Source: Nitrospirota bacterium (GTDB taxonomy: Bacteria; Nitrospirota; Thermodesulfovibrionia; Thermodesulfovibrionales; UBA1546). From it: a DNA stretch of 51,567 bases. Shown one piece after another: positions 7,250-15,268 of this stretch. The stretch's first letter is position 1; the number at the start of each line of letters is the position of its first letter. The stretch lies in NCBI GenBank assembly GCA_009773185.1, contig WPIF01000020.1, positions 1 to 51,567 on the forward strand, in the 5' to 3' direction. The notes under the pieces are model-generated. The model was not told the DNA's origin and ran no database searches. It was given only the letters and a program-made list of their open reading frames with translations. The position numbers and the translations under genes were made by a program.

Positions 7250-8288
7250 AGCTTACCTCTCCTTTATTTAGATAATCCAGTATGCCAGCCTCGAGATAAC
7301 GCGCAATATTTTCTCTGTGGCTTTCGGTATTAAGTTCTATCTCTTCCTCTCTGTTGCTGAGGCATGAGACCTCTGCCAGAACAGCGGGGACATCTACTCC
7401 CAGCAAGACAACAAATGGCGCTCTCTTAACGCCAAAGTTATAAACATTTGCATTTTGTTTTTTGCTGTTCAGGAAAAGATTTTTCTGTATAGAGGCCGCA
7501 AACTCTTTAGATTCCTGGAGTTTCAGTGTCTCCCCTATCTTTCCTATTATTTCTTTAAAATCGCTCAGCCCGTAATGTGAGCCTGCATTTTCCTGTTCGG
7601 CAAGCCTTAGTGTTTTGTCATCGTCAGACGGCCCGAAATAATAAGTCTCAATGATGTTTATGGGCTTGGAAGGCAGGTAATTCAGGTGTATGGATATGAA
7701 GAGGTCTGCCCTGCTTGAGCGGGCCAATTCCACCCTTTGATTTAATGGGAGAGTTGTGTCTTGTTCACGTGTGATCAGGATATTATAACGGCCGTATTTT
7801 CTAAGCCGCTCCCTCAGTTTTTTTGCTATATCCAATGTAATATCCTTTTCTTTGGTCCCCATTGTGCCTTTAGTGCCTGAATCAGAGCCGCCGTGTCCGG
7901 GGTCTATCATAATTGTCTTTACCTCCAGGCCGAACATGCGGCTTAACGGCATTTCCTTGCCGCCGAGAAAGGCTTGGTAATCCGAAGGCTTGACCACCGG
8001 TTTTTCCGCAGGCAGGGAAGAAGGCCTTTGTGTTATGAGGCTTGCTGTTGTCTGTTTTTCCGGGAACAAAGGAAGATTAAGATAGTTCCCGTTTACCAAG
8101 ATACTGAGAAGTGTTATAGAGAAAAAAAGAAACATTTTTTTAAAAAAGACAGGTACCCTGCCTGAGAGGATAACGGGATTTTTCCCGATTATTCTCAGAT
8201 TGTCTTCATAGACGCCTCTGAGAATGGCCTTCCTCACTTTTAGCTCTCTTTTTTTAGGGATCATGAATAACATAATAGATAGCATCAC
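7218..8288 (-). CDS. N-acetylmuramoyl-L-alanine amidase
   Basis: The protein (up to 356 residues) has an Amidase_3 zinc domain from about 122 to the end: IMIDPGHGGSDSGT with the first His ligand, a Glu ligand in TKEKDITLD, ISIHLN with the third ligand, and the catalytic Glu in LAEVSCLSN. This class cleaves the amide between muramic acid and the stem peptide. A hydrophobic segment at about 51-66 acts as signal anchor, preceded by a basic stretch. The true start is uncertain: GTG at 8288 or ATGs a few codons in, none with a good ribosome binding site. The 32-bp overlap with the MamK-like gene argues for coordinated expression. Confidence 0.88.
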   Translation of the reverse strand: MMLSIMLFMIPKKRELKVRKAILRGVYEDNLRIIGKNPVILSGRVPVFFKKMFLFFSITLLSILVNGNYLNLPLFPEKQTTASLITQRPSSLPAEKPVVKPSDYQAFLGGKEMPLSRMFGLEVKTIMIDPGHGGSDSGTKGTMGTKEKDITLDIAKKLRERLRKYGRYNILITREQDTTLPLNQRVELARSSRADLFISIHLNYLPSKPINIIETYYFGPSDDDKTLRLAEQENAGSHYGLSDFKEIIGKIGETLKLQESKEFAASIQKNLFLNSKKQNANVYNFGVKRAPFVVLLGVDVPAVLAEVSCLSNREEEIELNTESHRENIARYLEAGILDYLNKGEVSYEAKRSSGRR

Positions 8289-8373
8289 TTTACCAATTTA
8301 TTCAAAAAAATTCAATATTAAGGATGGTTTCTGATTCTCTGTTCTTGTCAGGCAGCATATTTAAGGTTTGCTT

Positions 8374-9126
8374 TTATGCCGGGGCCTGTATCTCTTTTTT
8401 CTGTGGATTTATGACCCAGATATTCCCAAAATCTTTTTCCTGATATACCCTGACAAGGCCGAGTCTTATAAGTTCAAGGAGTGCGATGAAAGTGACAATT
8501 AACTGAGGCCGTGTCCTGTCTTCTTTGAAAAGGTCTTCAAATCTTATTGTGTCCTGATTTTCAAGCAGCTCCATTATCAGGGATATCCTGTCTTTTACAG
8601 TCAGGGTCTCTCTTGTTATTTCAACAACCTCCGGCGGCGCCTTATCCAGCATGTCCTTGAATGCGCCGAGGAGGTCAAACAGGTTTACGTCAAAGAGATA
8701 CAGTTCACCTTCTTTTTCTTCTTCTGTCTCATCCTCTTTTCCTTTTACCGGTTCCCTGCGGAATATATTCATCCACTCCTCTTCTTTTTCCCTTAGGCCG
8801 AGCGCAGCGTCCTTGAAGGCCTGATATTCAAGCAGCCTCTGGACAAGTTCAAGCCTTGGATCCTCCTGCTCTTCTGCGGGAGCCTCTTCATCAGCCGGAA
8901 GCAGCATCCTTGATTTAATATGGATAAGCGTTGCGGCCGTAACAAGGAATTCACCTGCAATTTCAAGGTTGAGTTCTTTCATTATCTCGATGTATTGGAG
9001 GTACTGGCCGGTAATCAAGGCAATGGGTATGTCGTAAATATCCAGCTTATTTTCTTTGATGAGGTGCAGTAAAAGGTCAAAGGGGCCTTCAAATACAGGG
9101 ATTTTTATATTATAAATATCTTCCAT
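8374..9126 (-). CDS. scpA: Segregation and condensation protein A
   Basis: The 250-residue kleisin begins YNIKIPVFEGPFDLLLHLIKENKLDIYDIPIALITGQYL, the characteristic ScpA N-terminus that contacts the SMC neck. It ends with a winged-helix segment (FIALLELIRLGLVRVYQEKDFGNIWV). A Glu-rich linker sits between. ScpA joins ScpB and SMC in chromosome condensation. scpB is not in the window. A TATAAT lies at 9144-9149 (minus strand) with no clear -35. The amidase gene starts 85 bp downstream, so it may head the envelope cluster. Confidence 0.93.
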   Translation of the reverse strand: MEDIYNIKIPVFEGPFDLLLHLIKENKLDIYDIPIALITGQYLQYIEIMKELNLEIAGEFLVTAATLIHIKSRMLLPADEEAPAEEQEDPRLELVQRLLEYQAFKDAALGLREKEEEWMNIFRREPVKGKEDETEEEKEGELYLFDVNLFDLLGAFKDMLDKAPPEVVEITRETLTVKDRISLIMELLENQDTIRFEDLFKEDRTRPQLIVTFIALLELIRLGLVRVYQEKDFGNIWVINPQKKEIQAPA

Positions 9127-9192
9127 CGGCTAAAGTGGCCTATATTATAACAGATTAAAAATATAATCAGGAAATATTTTGGCAGGCAGGTC

Positions 9193-9217
9193 AGGGCCCG
9201 ATGCAGCCCTTTTTTTA
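9193..9217 (+). terminator. Hairpin plus T-tract without an upstream plus-strand gene
   Basis: AGGGC (9193-9197) pairs with GCCCT (9206-9210) and seven Ts follow. It resembles a small intrinsic terminator on the plus strand, but all genes immediately upstream are on the minus strand. It may block antisense or read-through transcription. Weak 5-bp stem. Confidence 0.3.
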
Positions 9218-9303
9218 TTGCGCACGCAGGCAAATAAATCCCTCAGATTTTACTCCTATCACAACTTTTCCTGAGCTATCCTGATATGCCTGTCAGTTTT
9301 TGC

Positions 9304-9333
9304 TTGCATAATAGGTACTAAATTTAGTATAAA
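9304..9333 (+). promoter_or_regulatory. Candidate promoter of the heme sensor kinase
   Basis: TTGCAT (9304-9309), 18-bp spacer, TATAAA (9328-9333). The +1 would fall next to the GTG at 9342, suggesting leaderless translation, and there is no Shine-Dalgarno before that GTG. Confidence 0.4.
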
Positions 9334-9341
9334 TTCCATTA

Positions 9342-10922
9342 GTGAGAGCGCATGTAAAGAAAACCATCTATTCCCTGACAGGGAAATTAATTATTACCAT
9401 AGGCACTCTGATGGTGGTGGGAAGCACTATCTTCTGGTATTTTCTTATACATTTTCAGGAGAAGGAACTTCTCAGGAATTCTGTAAAATACGGCCATTCT
9501 TTTGTAGACTTTGTAGAAAAAAGCACGCGTTACGGAATGCTCACCTTTCAGCAGCTCCTGATACAGCAGACGGTTGAGGCTATAGGTTCAGCCGAGGGGA
9601 TTGTCAAGATAAGGATGTTCGATGGCAGAGGCAAGATTGCATATTCTTCGGTAAAAGAAGAGAAGGGCACCATGCTGGGCAAAAACGAATCTGTCTGTAT
9701 GCTCTGCCATTCCAATTCCCGCAAGGCAGTAGAGATGCCAAGCTGGTCTATAAAAAAAGACAAGGATGGGTACAGGATACTGAATCTTCTGCAGCCCATT
9801 TATAATGAACCTGCATGTTATACATCTTCCTGCCATGTGCATTCCATCGGGACCGCCATTCTCGGATTTACAGAGGCCGATATATCTTTATCCCTTCTCG
9901 ATAAGGCCGTAAAAAAGCAGGAACTGGCCATAACAGCCTATGTGCTTGGTTTTATATGCCTGCTCTCTGTGGTCCTTTGTACGATACTATGGAACCTTGT
10001 ATCTACCCCTCTCAGTGTACTTACGCATGGCATGGAGAGAGTGGCTGCGGGTGAACTGGACCATACTGTGAAGATAGATACGAAGGATGAGATGGGCGAG
10101 CTTGCAACGGCATTTAACGCCATGACATTTGACCTCAAGAAGGCAAAGGACGAGCTTGTTGAATGGGGCAATACCCTTGAGAAAAAGGTTGAAGAGAAAA
10201 CCGAAGAGATCCGCAAGGCGCAGGCAAAACTCATACATTCTGAAAAACTTGCATCACTTGGAAGGATGGCAGCGGGTGTGGCTCATGAGATAAACAGCCC
10301 CTTAACAGGCATCGTTACCTTTGGCCATCTCCTGCTTAAAAAATTTCCGGAGGGCAGCCAGGAACGGGAAGATGTTGAGGTCATTATTGAACAGGCCAAC
10401 AGATGTTCGAATATCATAAAAGGACTTCTTGGCTTTGCAAGGGCAAGCTCGGCAGAGAAAAGCTCTATAAATGTAAATGATATAGTAAACAGTTCTTTAA
10501 ACATGGTGCGGCATAAGGCAGACTTTTTTAATATCAAGATAGTTCTGAATTTTGATGAGTCTCTCTCTTCCATAAAGGCCGATGCATCCCAGATTCAGCA
10601 GGTATTTTTAAATATGATTATCAATGCAGCAGATGCAATGGAAGGGAAAGGGACCTTTACCGTTACCACACGAAAAGTGGATGAAAACGGCGTTCCCTTT
10701 GTGGAGGTTGAATTTAATGATTCAGGCCCTGGCATAAATGAAAAAGACATTCCAAAACTTTTCGAGCCTTTCTTTACGACAAAACCTGTTGGCAAGGGCA
10801 CCGGGCTTGGCCTTGCTGTAAGTCACGGTATTATTCAGGACCACGGGGGCAGAATACGCGTGAGGAGCACAATTGGAAAAGGTACAAGTTTCTTTGTGAG
10901 GCTCCCTTTTTATGAGGGATAA
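9342..10922 (+). CDS. c-type heme sensor histidine kinase
   Basis: The 526-residue protein has a membrane helix at about 16-36, a periplasmic sensor (37-197), a second helix (198-218), HAMP, a coiled coil and a HisKA/HATPase core. The sensor contains CMLCH (119-123), a canonical CxxCH heme-attachment site, and CYTSSCH (159-165), a CX4CH variant. It therefore probably binds one or two c-type hemes and senses redox state or a gas ligand. The H-box GVAHEINSPLTG has phospho-acceptor H315; N (NMIINAADAM), G1 (DSGPGI) and G2 (GTGLGLAVS) boxes are intact. It heads a run of response regulators, its likely partners. The GTG start lacks a Shine-Dalgarno. Confidence 0.9.
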   Translation: MRAHVKKTIYSLTGKLIITIGTLMVVGSTIFWYFLIHFQEKELLRNSVKYGHSFVDFVEKSTRYGMLTFQQLLIQQTVEAIGSAEGIVKIRMFDGRGKIAYSSVKEEKGTMLGKNESVCMLCHSNSRKAVEMPSWSIKKDKDGYRILNLLQPIYNEPACYTSSCHVHSIGTAILGFTEADISLSLLDKAVKKQELAITAYVLGFICLLSVVLCTILWNLVSTPLSVLTHGMERVAAGELDHTVKIDTKDEMGELATAFNAMTFDLKKAKDELVEWGNTLEKKVEEKTEEIRKAQAKLIHSEKLASLGRMAAGVAHEINSPLTGIVTFGHLLLKKFPEGSQEREDVEVIIEQANRCSNIIKGLLGFARASSAEKSSINVNDIVNSSLNMVRHKADFFNIKIVLNFDESLSSIKADASQIQQVFLNMIINAADAMEGKGTFTVTTRKVDENGVPFVEVEFNDSGPGINEKDIPKLFEPFFTTKPVGKGTGLGLAVSHGIIQDHGGRIRVRSTIGKGTSFFVRLPFYEG

Positions 10923-10959
10923 TCAATAGATATGCAATTGAAGAACGGAGGAGTTTGCT

Positions 10960-11337
10960 ATGAATAAAGGCAATATCCTTGTAGTAGATGATGAAGACAT
11001 AGTGCTCTTGAGCTGCAAAAGGGCGCTCACTCCTGAAGGTTATAATGTCAAGACGGTCAGAAGAGGAGCAGATGGCATAACTCTGCTTGGAAATGAAGCC
11101 TTTGACATTGTAATGACAGACCTGAAGATGCCTGATATGGACGGCATAGAAGTCCTCCGGAGGGTAAAGGAGGGCTGGCCTGCCATTGAGGTCATTATTA
11201 TAACAGGTTATCAGACGGTCGAGACTGCTGTGAAGGCCATAAAACTGGGGGCGTTTGATTATATTGAAAAGCCTTTTACGCCGGAACAGATTTTAACAGT
11301 AGTAAATAATGCTGTTGCGCGCAGGGCAAATCAGTAG
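10960..11337 (+). CDS. Single-domain response regulator
   Basis: The 125-residue protein is a CheY-like receiver: DDE at 10-12, the phospho-acceptor Asp in MTDLKMPDMDG, Thr in IITGY, and Lys in YIEKPF. It has no output domain, so it acts as a phosphorelay intermediate or by protein contact. Its sequence is very close to the receivers of the next three regulators (shared LKMPDMDGIEVLRRV with the NtrC-type gene), suggesting tandem duplication. GGAGG precedes the ATG. It lies 37 bp after the heme kinase. Confidence 0.92.
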   Translation: MNKGNILVVDDEDIVLLSCKRALTPEGYNVKTVRRGADGITLLGNEAFDIVMTDLKMPDMDGIEVLRRVKEGWPAIEVIIITGYQTVETAVKAIKLGAFDYIEKPFTPEQILTVVNNAVARRANQ

Positions 11338-11345
11338 CAGGCAGA

Positions 11346-12746
11346 ATGGATAGGCCCAGGATCCTTGTCATTGATGATGAAGATATAGTAAGGATCAGCT
11401 GTCAAAGGGCGCTTGAACCGGAAGGTTATGATATTACGGCAGTTAAAAGCGGAGCAGATGGTTTAAGGCTGCTGGAAAATGAGGCCTTTGACCTCGTGCT
11501 GACAGACCTGAAGATGCCTGATATGGACGGCATAGAGGTTCTCAGAAGGGTAAGGGAGGGCTGGCCCGACACCGAGGTAATACTGATAACCGGCTATGGC
11601 ACTGTGGCTACTGCTGTAAATGCGATGAAGCTCGGGGCCTTTGATTATATAGAAAAACCATTCAGGCCCAATGAACTGATTATACTTGTCTCAAGGTCTC
11701 TTGAAAGAAAGCGCCTTCTCCTTGAAAATCTCAGGCTCAGAAGCGAACTTACAGGACAGTATAAACTCGAAAATATTATCGGCACATCAAAAACAATGCA
11801 GCGGGTTTTCCATCTCATTGCAAAGGTGGCCTCTACAGGGAGCACAGTTCTCATAACCGGAGAAAGCGGGACAGGAAAGGAATTGATTGCCAGGGCTATC
11901 CACTATAACAGCCCAAGGAAGGACAGGCCTTTTATAGTGGTTGATTGCGGAACCATCCCTGATGCATTAATAGAGTCTGAATTATTCGGGCATGTTAAAG
12001 GCGCTTTCACAGGCGCGATAGAAAACAGAAAAGGGCTGATGGAGCTTGCTGATGAAGGTTCCCTGTTCCTTGATGAGATAGGTAATCTTAACCTTTCAAC
12101 TCAGGCTAAACTCCTGCGTGCGCTGCAGGAAAAAGAATTCAGGCCGCTCGGAGGCAAAAATCCTGTAAAGTGTGATATGCGGTTCATTGTCGCAACTAAC
12201 AAGGATCTGGAGGCCATGACTAAAGAAGGTACATTCAGGGAAGATTTTTTTTACAGGCTTAATGTCTTTCCTGTAAGCATCCCGCCTTTAAGAGACAGGA
12301 AAGAAGATATCCCCATGCTTGCATACCACTTTCTTCAGAAATACAGCAAGGAGACAGGAAAGGACGTTACACATATCTCTGCAGAGACAATGAAGGCGCT
12401 TATCAATTATGAGTGGCCCGGCAATGTCAGGGAGTTGGAAAATACAATTCAGAGGGCCATAATACTCTGTCAGGGCAAGACCCTGCAGCCAGCGCATCTT
12501 CCTCCGCCTGGCGTGGCAGATGATGGTGAAGGAGTTCCCAGGACCATCGTCGAACTGAAGGGCAGGAAAAAAGGCCTTCGCCTGAAATCAATAGAAGATA
12601 TTGAAAAGGCTTTTCTTGTGGATGCCCTGAAAAGAAATGAGTGGAACATATCAAGGGCTGCGCTTGACGTTGGAATGCAGCGCACGAATTTCCATGCCCT
12701 CCTCAAAAAACACAACATCTCCAGAGTGCAGGCAAAGACAAGATAG
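11346..12746 (+). CDS. NtrC-family sigma-54 response regulator
   Basis: The 466-residue protein has a receiver (1-120, Asp54 in VLTDLKMP), an AAA+ domain with Walker A GESGTGKE (172-179) and the sigma-54-contacting loop GAFTGA (219-224), and a C-terminal Fis-type helix-turn-helix (SRAALDVGMQRTNFHALLKKH). It should activate sigma-54 promoters when phosphorylated, probably by the heme kinase. The gene begins 8 bp after the single-domain regulator stop. I found no convincing -24/-12 promoter nearby, so its targets may lie elsewhere. Confidence 0.93.
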   Translation: MDRPRILVIDDEDIVRISCQRALEPEGYDITAVKSGADGLRLLENEAFDLVLTDLKMPDMDGIEVLRRVREGWPDTEVILITGYGTVATAVNAMKLGAFDYIEKPFRPNELIILVSRSLERKRLLLENLRLRSELTGQYKLENIIGTSKTMQRVFHLIAKVASTGSTVLITGESGTGKELIARAIHYNSPRKDRPFIVVDCGTIPDALIESELFGHVKGAFTGAIENRKGLMELADEGSLFLDEIGNLNLSTQAKLLRALQEKEFRPLGGKNPVKCDMRFIVATNKDLEAMTKEGTFREDFFYRLNVFPVSIPPLRDRKEDIPMLAYHFLQKYSKETGKDVTHISAETMKALINYEWPGNVRELENTIQRAIILCQGKTLQPAHLPPPGVADDGEGVPRTIVELKGRKKGLRLKSIEDIEKAFLVDALKRNEWNISRAALDVGMQRTNFHALLKKHNISRVQAKTR

Positions 12747-13025
12747 CTTTTATTTATTAGCTGTATATAAAAATCATACACAGCCTCAACCCTTGATCCT
12801 ATTGGCTTTGCATCCGATTACATGAGAAAAACTGTATTTAATAATTATACAAAATCAAAGGTTACAAGCCATTGAAATTCTTCAATCTGTTGATTTGGCT
12901 GGGTTTTGTAAACTGGTATCATTATTGCTATCTTAATAATTGTAGATTTAGTTGTATGGATTAATGTATATTTGTTTGGGAACGGGGTTTAGAACTTTAA
13001 TGAAATACAGAAAGGAGGCTTAATT

Positions 13026-13793
13026 ATGGAAAAAAAGGGGAAGATATTAGTATTAGATGATGACCCTGTAGTAACTCTGAGCTGTAAAAGAATCCTTGGC
13101 GCTGAAGGCTACAATATCATAACTGTAGACAAGGGCGAAGACGCTATCAAGAGAATCTCTAATGAGGAATTCGATCTTCTGATTTCAGACATAAGGCTGC
13201 CTGATGTTAACGGCATTACTGTATTAAAAGAGTCAAAGATTATACAGCCCAAGCTGGACGTGGTCATAATTACAGGTTACCCGACATTGGACGATGCCAA
13301 AGAATCTGTAAGGCTCGGCGCATTCGAATACATAGAGAAGCCCTTCACTCCTGATTTTATGATGAATGTTGCCAGTAAGGTTTTTGACCAGAGGGGATGG
13401 ATTTTAAGAAAGGCGTTCATTGATGAATTCAGGAACGACATTGTATCTCTCAGGGACACGCAGAATCCTGTTATCTTTTATAAAGAAGGGACATGGGCCA
13501 GGCCCATAAAGGATGGGCTCTGGGAGATCGGCTTTGACATAAGATACTGGCTGCTCAGCGGACAGCTTATGTATATTGATATTCCTGAGGGGCTTAAGAT
13601 GGTTACCGCAGGAGCGTCCTTCGGAAAAATCTTATCGGGTTCCGGTCAGACAGAGGACCTTGTTTCACCGATGAACGGCATGGTCAAGGAGACAAATACA
13701 AATGCCAATACAGCCATGAGCGCATTAATCAGGGATAACCTGAGCGAAGGGTGGCTTCTCTGGCTGGCGAGGGTCCAGCCTATAACGGTTTAA
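13026..13793 (+). CDS. Receiver fused to GcvH-like domain
   Basis: The 255-residue protein has a receiver (1-120, acceptor Asp in LLISDIRLPDVNG, Lys in YIEKPF). The rest resembles glycine-cleavage H protein: GLWEIGFDIRYWLLSGQLMYIDIP, then a hammerhead-like SPMNGMVKETN and GWLLWL. The lipoyl-lysine position is replaced (SGSGQTEDLVSP in place of the usual ESVKAxSD), so lipoylation is not expected. GcvH-like proteins without lipoate may serve as scaffolds. GGAGG lies before the ATG. It follows a 279-bp intergenic gap in which I see no clear element, and it precedes the receiver-NuoE fusion by 41 bp. Confidence 0.75.
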   Translation: MEKKGKILVLDDDPVVTLSCKRILGAEGYNIITVDKGEDAIKRISNEEFDLLISDIRLPDVNGITVLKESKIIQPKLDVVIITGYPTLDDAKESVRLGAFEYIEKPFTPDFMMNVASKVFDQRGWILRKAFIDEFRNDIVSLRDTQNPVIFYKEGTWARPIKDGLWEIGFDIRYWLLSGQLMYIDIPEGLKMVTAGASFGKILSGSGQTEDLVSPMNGMVKETNTNANTAMSALIRDNLSEGWLLWLARVQPITV

Positions 13794-13834
13794 TGCAAAA
13801 TGAACAATTTTGAATTTTACATAGGGGGTAGTTT

Positions 13835-14764
13835 ATGGCGGAAAAACCCAGGATTTTAATTGTTGACGATGAGCTTATAGTCATAAGAAGTGCCGAGAGG
13901 GTCCTTAAGGCAGAGGGGTATGATGTTGAAGGCGCTCTGGGCGGAAGAGAAGCGATTACGAAAATAGAGCAAAACAGCTATGACCTTGTATTTACTGACC
14001 TGAAGATGCCTGAAGTTGACGGGATAACCCTTATCAGGTGGATAAAGAAAACAAAGCCTTCCATAGGGATTGTCATCATTACAGGATATCCGTCGCAGGA
14101 TACTATAAAGGAAGCGCTTGAATTAGGAATAATTGACTATGTGCCAAAACCATTTACTCCTTCGGTGCTTTTAGATGTTACTGAAAGGGCTGCTGAATGG
14201 ATAAAGGGCAGAAAACCTGAAGAAAAAAAGGTTAAAGAGGAATTCCCTCCTGCAATGGAAGCAGAACTGGAGAGGGTCATCTCCGACTTAAGGCGCAAGC
14301 AGGGCGCTTTAATACCTGTTCTTCAGCGCGCACAGGAAATTGTAGGGTATCTTCCCCCTGTAGTGCAGAAGAAAATTTCAAAGGGATTAAATATACCGGT
14401 AGCAGAAGTGCACAGCGTTGTATCATTCTATTCCTTTTTTACGATGAAGCCGAGGGGCGACCATAATATCAGGGTATGCCTTGGCACTGCATGTTATGTC
14501 AAAGGGATTGAACGCGTCCTGAGTAAAATTACAGATGCCTTAAAGATAAACATCGGAGATACTACGGAAAACAGAAAATTTTCCCTGGAAGGTGTGCGCT
14601 GCCTCGGGGCCTGCGGGCTTGCGCCTGTAATGGTCATTGACCAGGAAACACATGGCGCCATGACTCCAAAGAAGGCGCTGGAGATTATAGGCCAGTATGA
14701 ACCGGCAGTCCTGGAAGCAGTATCTGCCTCAGGGATGGAAGAAATGGCGGAGAAGGAGGGGTAA
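13835..14764 (+). CDS. Receiver fused to NuoE-type [2Fe-2S] subunit
   Basis: Residues 1-120 are a complete receiver (D55 in FTDLKMP, K105 in YVPKPF). Residues about 145-295 are a NuoE/HndA-like thioredoxin-fold [2Fe-2S] domain: helical QEIVGYLPPVVQKKIS, VVSFYSFF, CLGTAC (C215, C220) and CLGACG (C256, C260). All four cluster ligands are present. NuoE normally partners NuoF to pass electrons from NADH. Fusion to a receiver suggests phosphorylation could gate electron transfer or complex assembly; that is inference. The gene begins with GGGG upstream of the ATG and the HndB-like gene follows 1 bp after the stop. Confidence 0.9.
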   Translation: MAEKPRILIVDDELIVIRSAERVLKAEGYDVEGALGGREAITKIEQNSYDLVFTDLKMPEVDGITLIRWIKKTKPSIGIVIITGYPSQDTIKEALELGIIDYVPKPFTPSVLLDVTERAAEWIKGRKPEEKKVKEEFPPAMEAELERVISDLRRKQGALIPVLQRAQEIVGYLPPVVQKKISKGLNIPVAEVHSVVSFYSFFTMKPRGDHNIRVCLGTACYVKGIERVLSKITDALKINIGDTTENRKFSLEGVRCLGACGLAPVMVIDQETHGAMTPKKALEIIGQYEPAVLEAVSASGMEEMAEKEG

Positions 14765-14765
14765 T

Positions 14766-15149
14766 ATGCCTAGATTGAAAATAGAGGACCTTCAGAAGAT
14801 TAAGGAAAAACATAAGGCGGATTTCGCGCTTAGGGAAGGCGGCTACAGGGCAAAGGTGACAGTCCATATGGGCACATGCGGGATTGCGGCAGGCGCCAGG
14901 AATGTCATGACTGCATTGATGGATGAGATAGCAAAGGCCAACAGAAGCGATGTTATAGTTACTACCTCCGGTTGTGCAGGCCTCTGTGCGCGCGAACCTC
15001 TGGCCACTGTGGAGATAATGAATCAGTCGCCGGTAAAGTATTGCGACCTGAGCGACGAGAAGATAAGGGAGATATTTAAAGAGCACATACTCGGCGGCAA
15101 TCCTGTAGAAAAGTATGCACTGGTAATGGGAAGCGAGACAACATATTAA
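14766..15149 (+). CDS. HndB-like thioredoxin-fold [2Fe-2S] protein
   Basis: The product (127 residues) has VHMGTCGIAAGA (C38) and TTSGCAGLCAREP (C70, C74), like the HndB subunit of NADP-reducing hydrogenases. C93 could complete a cluster. The start is placed at the ATG at 14766 because AAGGAGGGG lies immediately upstream; a longer reading would overlap the previous gene. It probably forms part of the NuoEF-type diaphorase module. A repeat-filled 119-bp gap separates it from the NuoF-like gene. Confidence 0.85.
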   Translation: MPRLKIEDLQKIKEKHKADFALREGGYRAKVTVHMGTCGIAAGARNVMTALMDEIAKANRSDVIVTTSGCAGLCAREPLATVEIMNQSPVKYCDLSDEKIREIFKEHILGGNPVEKYALVMGSETTY

Positions 15150-15153
15150 AAAG

Positions 15154-15249
15154 ATTCAAGATTTAAAATTCAAGATTTAAAAACGCTGAGTTCATTAATT
15201 TTGAATTTTGGATGTTGAATATTGAATATTGAATATTGAATATTGAATA
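15154..15249. repeat. Heptanucleotide-type tandem repeats between redox genes
   Basis: ATTCAAGATTTAAA occurs twice in tandem (15154-15181), and TTGAATA is repeated five times (15215-15249). ATTCAA and TTGAAT are reverse complements, so the two blocks can pair. They fill the gap between the HndB-like and NuoF-like genes. Confidence 0.9.
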
Positions 15250-15268
15250 TTTATTTAGGAGGATATTA

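Noticed and set aside
6221-9126. A magnetosome gene island
   Set aside because: Only a MamK-like protein is present; no mamA, B, E, I, M, P, Q or mad genes are visible in the window.
12747-13025. Sigma-54 promoter in the gap after the NtrC-type gene
   Set aside because: TGGCTGGGTTTTGT (near 12897) has the GG-GC spacing wrong by one base and lacks the GC of the -12 element.
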